A DNA stretch of 64,000 nt from the NCBI GenBank assembly GCA_024235835.1, contig JACKLQ010000005.1:11821-75820 (forward strand). The letters run 5' to 3'. The notes under the pieces are model-generated. The model was given only the letters and a program-made list of their open reading frames with translations, did not search any database and was not told where the DNA came from. Origin of the DNA: Thiobacillus sp. Lineage in GTDB: Bacteria > Pseudomonadota > Gammaproteobacteria > Burkholderiales > Thiobacillaceae. Both the position numbers and the translations under genes were made by a program. How positions within the stretch are numbered: position 1 is the first letter of the stretch; each line of letters starts with the position of its first letter. Below, piece after piece: positions 44,650 through 52,925 of the stretch.

Positions 44650-44722
44650 GAAGGGTGAAGGGGGAAGGGATAAGGGTAAAACCCCGCGCCACCTCTTCTC
44701 CCTTCCCCCTTTGCCCTTCACC
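44650..44722. repeat. Inverted array of 7-bp words between iscA and hscB
   Basis: Left arm GAAGGGT GAAGGGG GAAGGGA TAAGGGT; the right arm reads as its rough complement (44695-44722). The right arm ends two bases before the hscB ATG, in the place of a ribosome site, so the fold may affect hscB translation. Confidence 0.75.
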
Positions 44723-44724
44723 GC

Positions 44725-45252
44725 ATGACCCTCGACTTCTCCAAAAGCCATTTCGAACTCTTCGGCCTGCCGGTGTCTTTCGGCGTGGACGCCGGGTGCC
44801 TGGACCAGGCCTACCGGGACATCCAGGCGGAGATCCACCCGGACAAGTTTGCCCATGCGGGGGAAGCGGAGAAGCGGCTGTCCATGCAGTGGACCACCCG
44901 GGTGAACGAGGCCTACCAGACCCTGAAGAAACCCTTCGAGCGGGCCCGCTATCTGCTCCAGCTGCAGGGCATCGACGCCATGGACCCCAAGAACACGGTG
45001 ATGCCGCCGGACTTCCTCATGCAGCAGATGGAATGGCGGGAGGCCCTGGCGGAGGCTGCCCAGTCCAGGGACGAGGGCGCATTGCAGAAGCTGGAGAAGG
45101 ATCTGCGCGCCCACGCCACGGCCTTGCAGGGCGAGTTGGCCCGCCTTATCGACGAAGACAAAAACTACCCCCGCGCCGGCGAAACCTTGCGCAAGGTGCG
45201 TTTCATGGACAAGCTTCTGGAAGAGACCGATGCGGCTTACGAAGAGTTGTGA
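44725..45252 (+). CDS. hscB: Co-chaperone HscB (J-protein)
   Basis: The 175-residue product has a J domain (FSKSHFELFGLPVSFGVD, with the HPD motif in EIHPDKF) and a C-terminal three-helix domain that binds IscU (MEWREALAEA, ARLIDEDKNYPRAGETLRKVRFMDKL). It brings IscU to HscA and stimulates its ATPase. The ATG has no Shine-Dalgarno; the pyrimidine-rich arm of the heptamer repeat lies right upstream. Confidence 0.95.
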   Translation: MTLDFSKSHFELFGLPVSFGVDAGCLDQAYRDIQAEIHPDKFAHAGEAEKRLSMQWTTRVNEAYQTLKKPFERARYLLQLQGIDAMDPKNTVMPPDFLMQQMEWREALAEAAQSRDEGALQKLEKDLRAHATALQGELARLIDEDKNYPRAGETLRKVRFMDKLLEETDAAYEEL

Positions 45253-45353
45253 AACGTGAAATGTGACTCGCCGCAATGCGGCTCAAGTGAAATGTGATGG
45301 ACTGAACGTAGCGCCGCATTTCACCTTTCACATTTCACGTTTCACCTTTCACG
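45249..45353. repeat. Inverted array of 7-bp words between hscB and hscA
   Basis: The left part has GTGAAAC GTGAAAT GTGACTC, starting over the hscB stop; the right part (45319-45353) is five exact heptamers: TTTCACC TTTCACA TTTCACG TTTCACC TTTCACG. A small GCCGCA / TGCGGC hairpin lies between. The design is the same as in the neighbouring gaps but the word is different. Confidence 0.78.
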
Positions 45354-45361
45354 GTAATCTC

Positions 45362-47230
45362 ATGGCCCTGCTGCAAATCGCCGAACCCGGCCTTTCCACC
45401 GCGCCCCACCAGCACCGGCTGGCGGTGGGCATCGACCTGGGTACCACCAACTCCCTGGTGGCCACGGTGCGCAACGGCGTGTCCGTGGTGCTCAACGACG
45501 CCCGGGGCCACGGCCTGCTTCCCTCCGTGGTGCGTTATCACGCCGACGGTTCCACCACCGTGGGCCTGGCCTCCCAGGCCAAGGCGGCGGAGGACCCCCA
45601 CAACACCATCATCTCGGTTAAGCGCTTCATGGGGCGGGGCATCAAGGACATCCCGGACGTCGCCACCATGCCCTACAAGTTCGTGGATGCACCGGGCATG
45701 GTGCAGTTGAAGACCGTGGCCGGCGTCAAGAGCCCGGTGGAAGTGTCCGCCGAGATCCTCAAGATCATGAAGCACCGGGCCGAGGCGGCCCTGGGGGGAG
45801 AACTGGTGGGGGCGGTGATCACCGTGCCGGCCTATTTCGACGACGCACAGCGCCAGGCCACCAAGGATGCCGCCCGGCTGGCGGGCCTCAACGTGCTGCG
45901 CCTGCTGAACGAGCCCACCGCCGCGGCCATCGCCTACGGCCTGGACAACGCCGCCGAGGGGATTTACGCGGTGTATGACCTGGGGGGCGGCACTTTCGAC
46001 ATCTCCATTCTCAAGCTCACCAAGGGCGTATTCGAGGTACTGGCCACCAATGGCGATTCCGCCCTGGGGGGGGACGACTTCGACCGTCGCATCTACTGCT
46101 GGGTGCTGGACCAGGCCAAGATCCACACCCTTTCGGACCAGGACAAGACCCTCCTCATGGCACACGCCCGGGAGGCCAAGGAAAACCTGTCGGACCACGG
46201 CGAGGCCCACATCACCGTGGTGCTGTCCACGGGCGAGGTCATCAACCTGCGTCTCACTGAGGCAGAGTTCAACGAAATGACCGCCAGCCTGGTGAACAAG
46301 ACCCTCACCCCCACGCGCAAGGCCCTGCGGGATGCGGGTCTGCAGCCCGAGGACGTAAAGGGCGTGGTGATGGTGGGGGGTTCCACCCGCATCCCGCGTA
46401 TCCAGGCCGCCGTGGGCGAGTTTTTCGGCCAGACTCCACTGACCAATCTGGACCCGGACAAGGTGGTGGCCCTGGGAGCCGCCATCCAGGCCAACGTGCT
46501 GGCCGGCAACAAGAGCGGCGACGAGTGGCTGCTGCTGGATGTGGTGCCCCTGTCCCTGGGCCTGGAGACCATGGGTGGTCTCACCGAGAAAATCATTCCC
46601 CGCAACGCCACCATTCCCACCGCCCGGGCCCAGGAATTCACCACCTTCAAGGACGGTCAGACCGCCATGAGCATCCACGTGGTGCAGGGTGAGAGGGAAC
46701 TGGTGTCCGACTGCCGCAGCCTGGCCCGTTTCGAATTGCGCGGCATTCCCCCCATGGTGGCCGGCGCGGCCCGCATCCGTGTCACCTTCCAGGTGGACGC
46801 TGACGGTTTGTTGTCCGTCACTGCCCGGGAGATGGGCACGGGCATCGAGTCACACATCGCCGTGAAGCCGTCCTACGGCCTTACCGACGATGAAGTGGCC
46901 ACCATGCTGCAGGACTCCTACGCCCACGCCCAGGACGACATGGCCGCCCGCAACCTGGCCGAGGCCAAGGTGGACGCCCGGCGCCTGGCCGAGGCCACGG
47001 AGGCGGCCCTGGCGGAGGACGGTGACAGGCTGCTGCTCCCCGCCGAGCGGGCGGCCATTGAAGAACTGCTGCGCGCCCTCAAATCCGCCTTGCAGGGCGA
47101 TGACCTGATCGCCGTGAAACGGGCCAGCGACCGCCTTAACCAGGGCACGGGCGAGTTCGCCGCCCGACGCATGGACGCCAGCGTGAAGCGGGCCCTCACC
47201 GGCCACAAGCTGGATGAACTGGAGATATAG
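45362..47230 (+). CDS. hscA: Hsp70-family chaperone HscA
   Basis: I start at ATG 45362; upstream codons are in the heptamer repeat. The 622-residue protein has AVGIDLGTTNSLVATV (ATPase phosphate loop), YDLGGGTFDISIL, VVMVGGSTRIPRIQ, and a peptide-binding domain beginning DVVPLSLGLETMGG. It pulls the cluster from IscU together with HscB. Length matches HscA (about 616-622). Confidence 0.96.
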   Translation: MALLQIAEPGLSTAPHQHRLAVGIDLGTTNSLVATVRNGVSVVLNDARGHGLLPSVVRYHADGSTTVGLASQAKAAEDPHNTIISVKRFMGRGIKDIPDVATMPYKFVDAPGMVQLKTVAGVKSPVEVSAEILKIMKHRAEAALGGELVGAVITVPAYFDDAQRQATKDAARLAGLNVLRLLNEPTAAAIAYGLDNAAEGIYAVYDLGGGTFDISILKLTKGVFEVLATNGDSALGGDDFDRRIYCWVLDQAKIHTLSDQDKTLLMAHAREAKENLSDHGEAHITVVLSTGEVINLRLTEAEFNEMTASLVNKTLTPTRKALRDAGLQPEDVKGVVMVGGSTRIPRIQAAVGEFFGQTPLTNLDPDKVVALGAAIQANVLAGNKSGDEWLLLDVVPLSLGLETMGGLTEKIIPRNATIPTARAQEFTTFKDGQTAMSIHVVQGERELVSDCRSLARFELRGIPPMVAGAARIRVTFQVDADGLLSVTAREMGTGIESHIAVKPSYGLTDDEVATMLQDSYAHAQDDMAARNLAEAKVDARRLAEATEAALAEDGDRLLLPAERAAIEELLRALKSALQGDDLIAVKRASDRLNQGTGEFAARRMDASVKRALTGHKLDELEI

Positions 47231-47240
47231 GAATGGAAAG

Positions 47241-47579
47241 ATGCCCCAACTGATCGTCCTGCCCCACGTGGAGTTGTGTCCCAACGGCGCCGTCATCGAT
47301 GCCCAGAAGGGCGTGTCCATCTGCGACACCCTGCTGGAGAACGGCATCGAGATCGAGCACGCCTGCGAGAAATCCTGCGCCTGCACCACCTGCCACGTCA
47401 TCCTGCGGGAAGGCTACGAGAGCCTGTCCGAGGCCACGGAGTTGGAAGATGACCTGCTCGACAAGGCCTGGGGCCTGGAGCCCACTTCACGCCTCTCCTG
47501 TCAGGCCCTGGTGGGCAGCGAGGACCTGATCGTGGAAATCCCCAAGTACACCATCAACATGGTGAAGGAAGGACACTAA
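47241..47579 (+). CDS. fdx: Isc [2Fe-2S] ferredoxin
   Basis: I start at 47241 (MPQLIVLPHVELCPNGAVID), 10 bp after the hscA stop. The 112-residue ferredoxin has cluster ligands in HACEKSCACTTC (Cys42, Cys48, Cys51) plus a distal Cys in SRLSCQALVG near residue 87. It supplies electrons for cluster formation on IscU. The end KYTINMVKEGH is typical of isc ferredoxins. Confidence 0.96.
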   Translation: MPQLIVLPHVELCPNGAVIDAQKGVSICDTLLENGIEIEHACEKSCACTTCHVILREGYESLSEATELEDDLLDKAWGLEPTSRLSCQALVGSEDLIVEIPKYTINMVKEGH

Positions 47580-47584
47580 ACAAA

Positions 47585-47659
47585 GTTGGCAGTTGTCAGT
47601 AGGCAGTTGGCAGAAAACACGCCGCTGTTTGCCGTTGCTGAGGACTGCATACTGCCTAC
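47585..47659. repeat. Inverted array of 7-bp words between fdx and iscX
   Basis: The left arm is GTTGGCA GTTGTCA GTAGGCA GTTGGCA; the right arm includes TGAGGAC TGCATAC TGCCTAC, partly complementary. It ends just before the AGGAGA ribosome site of iscX. Confidence 0.75.
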
Positions 47660-47671
47660 AGGAGACTTATC

Positions 47672-47866
47672 ATGAAATGGACCGACACCCTGGACATCGC
47701 CATCGCCCTGGAGGAACACCATCCGGAGGTGGACCCGCGCTACGTGCGCTTCACGGATTTGCATCGCTGGGTCATGGAATTGCCGGACTTCGCGGACGAT
47801 GCCAACCGCTCTGGCGAGAAGATTCTCGAGGCCATCCAGATGGCCTGGATCGAGGAGCGGGATTGA
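47672..47866 (+). CDS. iscX: IscX (Fe-S assembly protein)
   Basis: The 64-residue protein MKWTDTLDIAIALEEHHPEV... with RYVRFTDLHRWVMELPDF and ILEAIQMAWIEERD matches IscX (YfhJ), an acidic winged-helix protein that binds IscS and tunes iron supply. AGGAGA precedes the ATG. It closes the canonical isc gene order. Confidence 0.95.
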   Translation: MKWTDTLDIAIALEEHHPEVDPRYVRFTDLHRWVMELPDFADDANRSGEKILEAIQMAWIEERD

Positions 47867-48390
47867 AACTCATCGTACTCATGCTGGCGGCCCTGATGGT
47901 CGCCCCCGTCTTGGCCGCCGAGCCCCTGGGCTTCAAGGGCCATAGCATTGGCACCTCCAGCGTCGCGGTCACCCGGGACCCCAGGTTCGACTGCCGCGTG
48001 GTGCGCGCTCCCACGGCGGACCAGGTCTGCTCCCTGCGGCCCAAGGAGCAGGAGACCATCGCTGGTGCCCGGGTGGCGAGCCTCTATTACTTCTATGATC
48101 AGGCCCGCCTGACGGGTATCACCATCAGCTTGCCTGAGAGCCATTTCCAGGCCGTGGCCCAGGCCCTGGAGGCCAAGTACGGTCCGGCCCAGACCAGCGT
48201 GGAGGCGGTGAAGAACCTGAAAGGCGACAGCTTCGAGAATCGCACCCTCACCTGGCGCCAGGGGGAAGCCCGACTCCAGTTCCAGCGCTATGCAGGGCGC
48301 CTGGACCAATCCCTGCTTAAGCTCAACGACGAGGCTGCCGCCGAACGCATCCGCCAACGTCGCTCCCGGGACCCCGGGCAGGACCTCTGA
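47863..48390 (+). CDS. Secreted protein of unknown function following iscX
   Basis: The start is TTG 47863, overlapping the iscX stop, with GAGGAG five bases upstream; an ATG at 47881 would cut into the signal peptide. The 175-residue product has a signal peptide (MKLIVLMLAALMVAPVLA), two close Cys (DCRVV, QVCSL), and a later stretch LYYFYDQARLTGITISLPESHFQAVAQALEAKYGPA, which looks like a small alpha/beta fold found in hypothetical periplasmic proteins. Coupled translation with iscX suggests co-expression, but a periplasmic protein is unlikely to act in cytosolic cluster assembly. Confidence 0.78.
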   Translation: MKLIVLMLAALMVAPVLAAEPLGFKGHSIGTSSVAVTRDPRFDCRVVRAPTADQVCSLRPKEQETIAGARVASLYYFYDQARLTGITISLPESHFQAVAQALEAKYGPAQTSVEAVKNLKGDSFENRTLTWRQGEARLQFQRYAGRLDQSLLKLNDEAAAERIRQRRSRDPGQDL

Positions 48391-48636
48391 TCCCCTGGTA
48401 ACAGGGCGCTCTCTTCCTGCCCCGGGTTTTCATGGGGATGAAGACAATGTCCATGGAGGACTCGAGCAGGATCCGAATGGCCCCGCCGAAGCAGAGGGCC
48501 CCTTTGCTATGGGCTGATGCTGTTTGCCCGGCGCCGAGAAGGGACCTTTGTCAAGAACATCAGGGTTGGCCCGTGACGGGCCGATGATGTGTGCCGCCCA
48601 TGAGGCCACGGTAAGGGGGGCGTTCAGGCTGCCGCT

Positions 48637-49734
48637 CTAATTTCCTGGCGCGGGGGACAGGGTGTTGCCTTCGAAAACGATTCCTTGCAAAGGCGTGCCC
48701 AAGGTCTGCTGACGCAGTTTCGCACCCTTTTCAAAGGGGATGGGGGTGGACACGAAGGTGTTGCCGACGATGGTGTTGTCGTCGTCCTCCACCCGCACGC
48801 CCACGGCCACATCGACGAAGCGGTTTCCCCGTACCTGATTGTGGCTGGCGTGGTCGGGAAAGTGGCCCGGGGCCAGATAGGGGGGGTCGCCGCAGTCCCA
48901 GCTGCTCAGGTCCCTGCTTTGCCGCGAGGCGATCCACACGCCCACCTTCTCGTCCTCGATGGTGTTGCCCTGTATCAGATTGTGGTCGGCGTGCTGCCAG
49001 CGGGGCACGCTCTGGGGGTTGGTGTTGATGTGTTCCTGGCAGTTCTTGTACAGGAATATGCCACCCGCGGCGTTGTCGAAAATGCGGTTGCCCACCAGCC
49101 GGTTGTGGGCGGAGGAATCGATGGCGATGCCTTCCCGCAGGCCCGAGCCGAACCGGTAGCGGGGAAAGCTGCCGTGGCCGTTGCCGGTCACCGTGGTGTT
49201 GAGGATTTCGTTTTTCCTGGAACTGTGCTCCAGGTAGATGCCCGAGGAACCCGAGCCACTCACGTGGCTGTCGGCGATGCGCACCTGGCTGACGTAGTCG
49301 TCCAGGTAGATGCCCACGCGCTGGCTGTCCCGGACGCTAACGTTCTCCAGGACGATGTGGTGGGGAGTGATGCGGTAAAGGGTCTCCCGGTCATGGCGTT
49401 TGGCCTTGACGCCATCCGGCTCCAGGCGGGCCACGCGGATGCCGTTGCCGCCCCCCCGGACATGGCAGTTCCTGACCGTGACCTGGCTGACGGGCTGCCG
49501 GCCACCGATGAGGATGCCCCAGTCCAGTCCCCGGGCATCGATCTGGGCGCCTCGGCAATCCAGTTCCACGCCGCTTGCGGTGATATGGATGGATGTGCGG
49601 TAGCGGCAGGCAGGTTCCAGGCGGGTGTCCTGGGTGACGGTGATGGCCTCGGGGACAGGGCAGTCCGGCAAGGCGCCGCCCATGGCCCAGGCCTGGGCAC
49701 TTAACAGCAGTACCAGCGAAAGTGGCGGCAGCAT
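48637..49734 (-). CDS. Secreted right-handed parallel beta-helix protein
   Basis: The 365-residue product has a signal peptide ending AWA and a Cys-bearing N-terminal cap (DCPVPEAITVTQDTRLEPACRY). From residue 50 there are beta-helix coils: VELDCRGAQIDARG, VTVRNCHVRGGGNGIRV, HHIVLENVSVRDSQRVGIYL, VRIADSHVSGSGSSGIYL, NRLVGNRIFDNAAGGIFLY and HNQVRGNRFVDVAVGVRV. Such PbH1 folds occur in NosD, pectate lyases and mannuronan epimerases. No catalytic site can be named. It could act on an exopolysaccharide. No close operon partner is apparent. Confidence 0.83.
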   Translation of the reverse strand: MLPPLSLVLLLSAQAWAMGGALPDCPVPEAITVTQDTRLEPACRYRTSIHITASGVELDCRGAQIDARGLDWGILIGGRQPVSQVTVRNCHVRGGGNGIRVARLEPDGVKAKRHDRETLYRITPHHIVLENVSVRDSQRVGIYLDDYVSQVRIADSHVSGSGSSGIYLEHSSRKNEILNTTVTGNGHGSFPRYRFGSGLREGIAIDSSAHNRLVGNRIFDNAAGGIFLYKNCQEHINTNPQSVPRWQHADHNLIQGNTIEDEKVGVWIASRQSRDLSSWDCGDPPYLAPGHFPDHASHNQVRGNRFVDVAVGVRVEDDDNTIVGNTFVSTPIPFEKGAKLRQQTLGTPLQGIVFEGNTLSPAPGN

Positions 49735-49758
49735 CGTGTAACGGCCTGAAGAAGGCCT

Positions 49759-50124
49759 TCAATGATCCCGGGATGGGCGGGCGAAGTCCTCGATGGCATC
49801 CATGAGGGCCTCGGCCCAGACCTGGGGCGGCCGGTCGGCACGGGGCAGGTGGATGAGGCGGATGCCCCGCTGCCGGCAGGCTGCCTGGTCCACCACTGAC
49901 AGGTCCTCCCCGGTCACCACCAGCAAGGCCAGCTTGGGGCAGCCGTCGATGTCCGGCCCCGTGACGGATGACTCATGGGTGACGCCGATGGTGGCCCGCC
50001 AGAGGTGGTCCACGCATTCCCCGGCCTGGGTATGGGGATGTTCCACCCAGACGTGGTCGAAGCCGGGTATGCGCATTTCACCGGGCATGGCGGCCCGGTC
50101 CAGCAGGACGATGTAGTGCTTCAT
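49759..50124 (-). CDS. Stand-alone N-terminal-type domain of D-2-hydroxyacid dehydrogenases
   Basis: The 121-residue product resembles the first part of glycerate/D-2-hydroxyacid dehydrogenases: FDHVWVEHPH, HLWRATIGVTHESSVTG, then CPKLALLVVTGEDLSVVDQAACRQRGIRLIHLP, equivalent to the LKLI...GTDHIDLAAARARGI region. The NAD-binding domain and catalytic residues that should follow are absent, and the gene ends with a clean stop, so it is either a remnant or a domain with a binding role. It follows the GarR-like reductase by 7 bp in the same operon. The match is from memory and moderate. Confidence 0.65.
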   Translation of the reverse strand: MKHYIVLLDRAAMPGEMRIPGFDHVWVEHPHTQAGECVDHLWRATIGVTHESSVTGPDIDGCPKLALLVVTGEDLSVVDQAACRQRGIRLIHLPRADRPPQVWAEALMDAIEDFARPSRDH

Positions 50125-50131
50125 GGCTTGG

Positions 50132-51013
50132 CTAGGTTTGCAGGGATTGGATGATGTGGATCAGGGCCGATGAATCAAGTTCCCCTTCGCCCCTGGCCAC
50201 CAGGGCGTCCATGGCAGAGGCGGCCTGTGCCGTCACGGGCAGGGCCACGCCCGCCATCATGGCTTCCGCCAGGACCAGCCCCAGGTCCTTCTTGTGCAGT
50301 CGGGCCTTGAAGCCGGGGATGAAATTCCCGTCCAGCATGCGCTGGCCGTGGACCTCCAGGATGCGGCTGTAGGCGAAGCCCCCCAGCAGGGCCTGGCGCA
50401 CCTTGGTGGGATCGACATCTTCCCGCTGGGCGAAGGTGAGGGCCTCGGCTACGCCCATCAGGGTGGCGGAAACGACAATCTGGTTGCATGCCTTGGCCAC
50501 CTGGCCGGCACCGGTGTCGCCTACATGGACGATGTTCTGTCCCATCAGCTGGAGCAGAGGCAGCACCCGTGTGAAAGCGTCCGTGGGGCCCCCCACCATG
50601 ATGGACAGGGTGCCTGTCCTGGCGCCTGCCTCGCCGCCGGACACGGGGGCATCCATCCAGATGACGCCCCTTCCCGCCAGGCGGGCGCTGCAGGCGCGGG
50701 TGGCGGTGAGGGAAGTGGTGCCCAGGTCCACCACCACGCTGGCAGTCCCAAGCCCCTCTGCCGCGCCCCGGGGTCCGAACATGACGGATTCCAGGGCCGA
50801 GTCGTCGGCCACATTGACGAAGAGGATGTCCGAGCCGGCCGCGGCCAGGAACGGGGATTCCGCCACCCGGGCGCCGGCTGCCCGGAGTGCCTCCGCGCTG
50901 GAGAGGGTGCGGTTATGTACGGTGAGGAGTACGCCGCCCTTGCTCAAGTTGAGGGCCATGGGCCTGCCCATGGTGCCCAGGCCGATGAATCCGGCGGAGG
51001 CAGCCGGTGACAT
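50132..51013 (-). CDS. 3-hydroxyisobutyrate dehydrogenase-family reductase (GarR-like)
   Basis: The ATG at 51013 overlaps the stop of the membrane-protein gene by one base. The 293-residue enzyme has the Rossmann motif GFIGLGTMGRPMALNL, MDAPVSGGEAGARTGTLSIMVGG (substrate-binding loop), and the catalytic Lys region GAGQVAKACNQIVV. The family reduces tartronate semialdehyde or oxidises 3-hydroxyisobutyrate with NAD(P). A glycerate-pathway role would fit the hydroxyacid-dehydrogenase-like domain next door, but the exact substrate is open. Confidence 0.88.
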   Translation of the reverse strand: MSPAASAGFIGLGTMGRPMALNLSKGGVLLTVHNRTLSSAEALRAAGARVAESPFLAAAGSDILFVNVADDSALESVMFGPRGAAEGLGTASVVVDLGTTSLTATRACSARLAGRGVIWMDAPVSGGEAGARTGTLSIMVGGPTDAFTRVLPLLQLMGQNIVHVGDTGAGQVAKACNQIVVSATLMGVAEALTFAQREDVDPTKVRQALLGGFAYSRILEVHGQRMLDGNFIPGFKARLHKKDLGLVLAEAMMAGVALPVTAQAASAMDALVARGEGELDSSALIHIIQSLQT

Positions 51014-51321
51014 CACAAGGCTTCGTTGTCCGGGGCCTTCTCGGTTTTTTTCGGCACCTGCATTTGCTTCTGCACTTCATCCAGGCCTTTGGGAGGGTGC
51101 AGGCGCTGGTTCGTGCCCCAGCTGAGGTCGCGGGCCTGGGGACGCCGGTGGCGGCGGCGGTAGGTGAAGCGCAGATTCCAGATCACGAACCCCGCCGAGA
51201 TCAGCAGGATGCCACTGATCTTGCCGATGAAGGCCTCCAGCACGATGGTGGCGATCAACCCCATCAGCACGTAGAGATAGGGGAGCGGCTCGTATAGCCA
51301 GTCCGGTACGTTTTTGAGCAT
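51013..51321 (-). CDS. Small inner-membrane protein of unknown function
   Basis: The 102-residue product has two TM helices (LPYLYVLMGLIATIVLEAF and ISGILLISAGFVIWNLRF), then a basic Arg-rich turn and a charged C-terminal tail. AGGAGGAG lies upstream of the ATG. Translational overlap with the GarR-like gene shows they are expressed together. No family recognised. Confidence 0.78.
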   Translation of the reverse strand: MLKNVPDWLYEPLPYLYVLMGLIATIVLEAFIGKISGILLISAGFVIWNLRFTYRRRHRRPQARDLSWGTNQRLHPPKGLDEVQKQMQVPKKTEKAPDNEAL

Positions 51322-51386
51322 TGTCTCCTCCTACTTGGACCGAGTTTATCAAGCTTGATGCAATTTGCCGGAAAAATCGCCGCAGT

Positions 51387-52334
51387 TCAGCGCAGGAAGG
51401 CGATCCAGAAGGGTAGGGTGACGAGAAACAGCAGGCTGCTCCAACTTGCCGTCAGGGCCGCTGCGCGCACATCCAGGTTGAAGCGGTCGGCGAAACTGGC
51501 GGCCATGAGCATGGTGGGCATGGCCGTTTCCAGCACGGCGGCGGTCTGGGCGGGATGGAGTTCGCCGAAAATGAGCCGGGCCAACCCCAGGGCCAGCATA
51601 GGGGCCAGCAGGAGCTTGATGGCCACCGCGGCCAGCACCGGCCGGGTGGGACGCAGGTCGCCCCAGGGAATGGACAGGCCCAGGGTGAACAACATGATGG
51701 GGATGGTGGCCTGGCCCATGAACTTGGCCGCCTTGATGAGGGGAGTGACGTCGATGCCCGACAGGTTCACCGCGAAGCCCAGCACGAAGCCCCATATGGG
51801 GGGCAGGGACACCATGGTGCGCAACAGGCTGGTGCCTTGTCCCCCTTCGTGCCCCAGGCGCGTGGCGATCCAGACCCCGAAGGTCCATACCAGGGGCGTG
51901 GATGCCAGCACGTCGGCGAAGGCGGCGTAGCTGCCGCCTATATCTCCATACAGGAAGGTCAGGGTGGGGTAGCCCATGAACAGGACGTTGCCGAAGATGC
52001 CTGCCAGCAGGATGGCGGATCGGGTTTCCCGGGCCAACCCCTGTCCCAGGCGGCTATGGAACAGCAGGGGGTAGAGCAGCGCGAAGGCCAGGGCGATGCC
52101 CAGGAGGGTGATGACGGGTACGGTCAGAAGCTGGGGCGTGATTTCCGCCTGGGCGGAGAGGGCGAACAGCAGGGGCGGGGCAAACACGTCCACCACCAGA
52201 CGGTTCAGGTTGACGCGGAGGGTGGCGGCAGGAAACTGGGGTCGAAACCTTACCCAGAGTCCGCCGGCCATCACCAGCAGGGCGATGGGCAGCCAGACCT
52301 GGAGGAGGAGCTGGAGGAGGAAGGCGGGGGTCAT
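51387..52334 (-). CDS. AEC-family (auxin efflux carrier-like) transporter
   Basis: The 315-residue product is almost entirely membrane-embedded, with about ten helices in two halves. VVDVFAPPLLFALSAQ, ILLAGIFGNVLFMGYPTLTFLYG and a C-terminal ETAMPTMLMAASFADRFNLD are typical AEC motifs (Asn/Pro breaks in crossing helices). Bacterial members carry organic acids such as malate. The substrate is not evident. It lies 65 bp upstream of the small membrane protein gene, on the same strand. Confidence 0.88.
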   Translation of the reverse strand: MTPAFLLQLLLQVWLPIALLVMAGGLWVRFRPQFPAATLRVNLNRLVVDVFAPPLLFALSAQAEITPQLLTVPVITLLGIALAFALLYPLLFHSRLGQGLARETRSAILLAGIFGNVLFMGYPTLTFLYGDIGGSYAAFADVLASTPLVWTFGVWIATRLGHEGGQGTSLLRTMVSLPPIWGFVLGFAVNLSGIDVTPLIKAAKFMGQATIPIMLFTLGLSIPWGDLRPTRPVLAAVAIKLLLAPMLALGLARLIFGELHPAQTAAVLETAMPTMLMAASFADRFNLDVRAAALTASWSSLLFLVTLPFWIAFLR

Positions 52335-52925
52335 GGGGGAATTGTAGGGGGCTGTACTTCATTCCGGCTAAGGCCGGGGTCCACGGGTTTCGCCTTGATC
52401 TACCGGCGTCACTGCGCCACGGATGTTTGGCCGGGGGTGCCCGGCAGCACGTTACTCTTCTTGAGCGGCCAAGAAGAGTAACCAGAAGAAGGCCGCCCCG
52501 CTTCGTGGCCCTTCGGGTGCCCAATTTTTTCGAGCCCGTTCGGGCGGCTGCGCAACTCGTCCTGCGGGCTCAGACAGTGCTCGCCGACTTCCCCCGCACG
52601 GCCTCGAAAAAATTGGCGACTCAGAGGGGGCTAAAAGCGGCGGCACGCGATGGATTTCCCCCCCCCTCTGCCGGCGCCGGGAATTTTGGACTTGGCTGGG
52701 GTTGCCGAAGGCCAGCGAAAGGTGTCTGAGCGAAGCGAGTTCTTTCGCTGCCCTAGACAAGTTCGAAATTCCCGGGGTTTCGCCGAAAGCGGGGGCGGCC
52801 TTCTTTTGGTTCCTTTTCTTGCCCGGCCAAGAAAAGGAACTAGCTGCCGGGCTACCCCCGGCCAATCACCCCTTTTTGAGTGGGTGCCTCAATGCAATCA
52901 CCGGGCCCTATCGGAGGTAAGTGAC
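52335..52925. other. 591-bp intergenic stretch made of dispersed repeats
   Basis: No gene. It starts with a degenerate relative of the CATTCCGGC...GGCCGG repeat (52366-52392), followed by a large inverted element (52441-52865). Short reading frames here translate to FFWLLFL / FFWFLFL-type peptides, known to me as spurious products of this repeat in many proteobacteria. Confidence 0.7.
52441..52865. repeat. Large inverted intergenic repeat element
   Basis: The outer arms are about 60 bp: AGAAGAGTAACCAGAAGAAG with GGCCGCCCC on the left (52474-52497) and CGGCCTTCTTTTGGTTCC on the right. The inner part has a perfect 14-bp inverted pair (CCAATTTTTTCGAG 52521-52534 / CTCGAAAAAATTGG 52603-52616). 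The element has no open frame of its own. It separates the AEC transporter and ntrC, which are both on the minus strand. Confidence 0.7.

Noticed and set aside
45263..45361. Upstream extension of HscA (33 codons before ATG 45362)
   Set aside because: It is translated from the TTTCAC heptamer repeat and is absent from HscA proteins; ATG 45362 fits the family.
52427..52920. Short frames in both directions in the repeat region before ntrC
   Set aside because: They translate the inverted repeat (FFWLLFL-type peptides), a common source of false genes.
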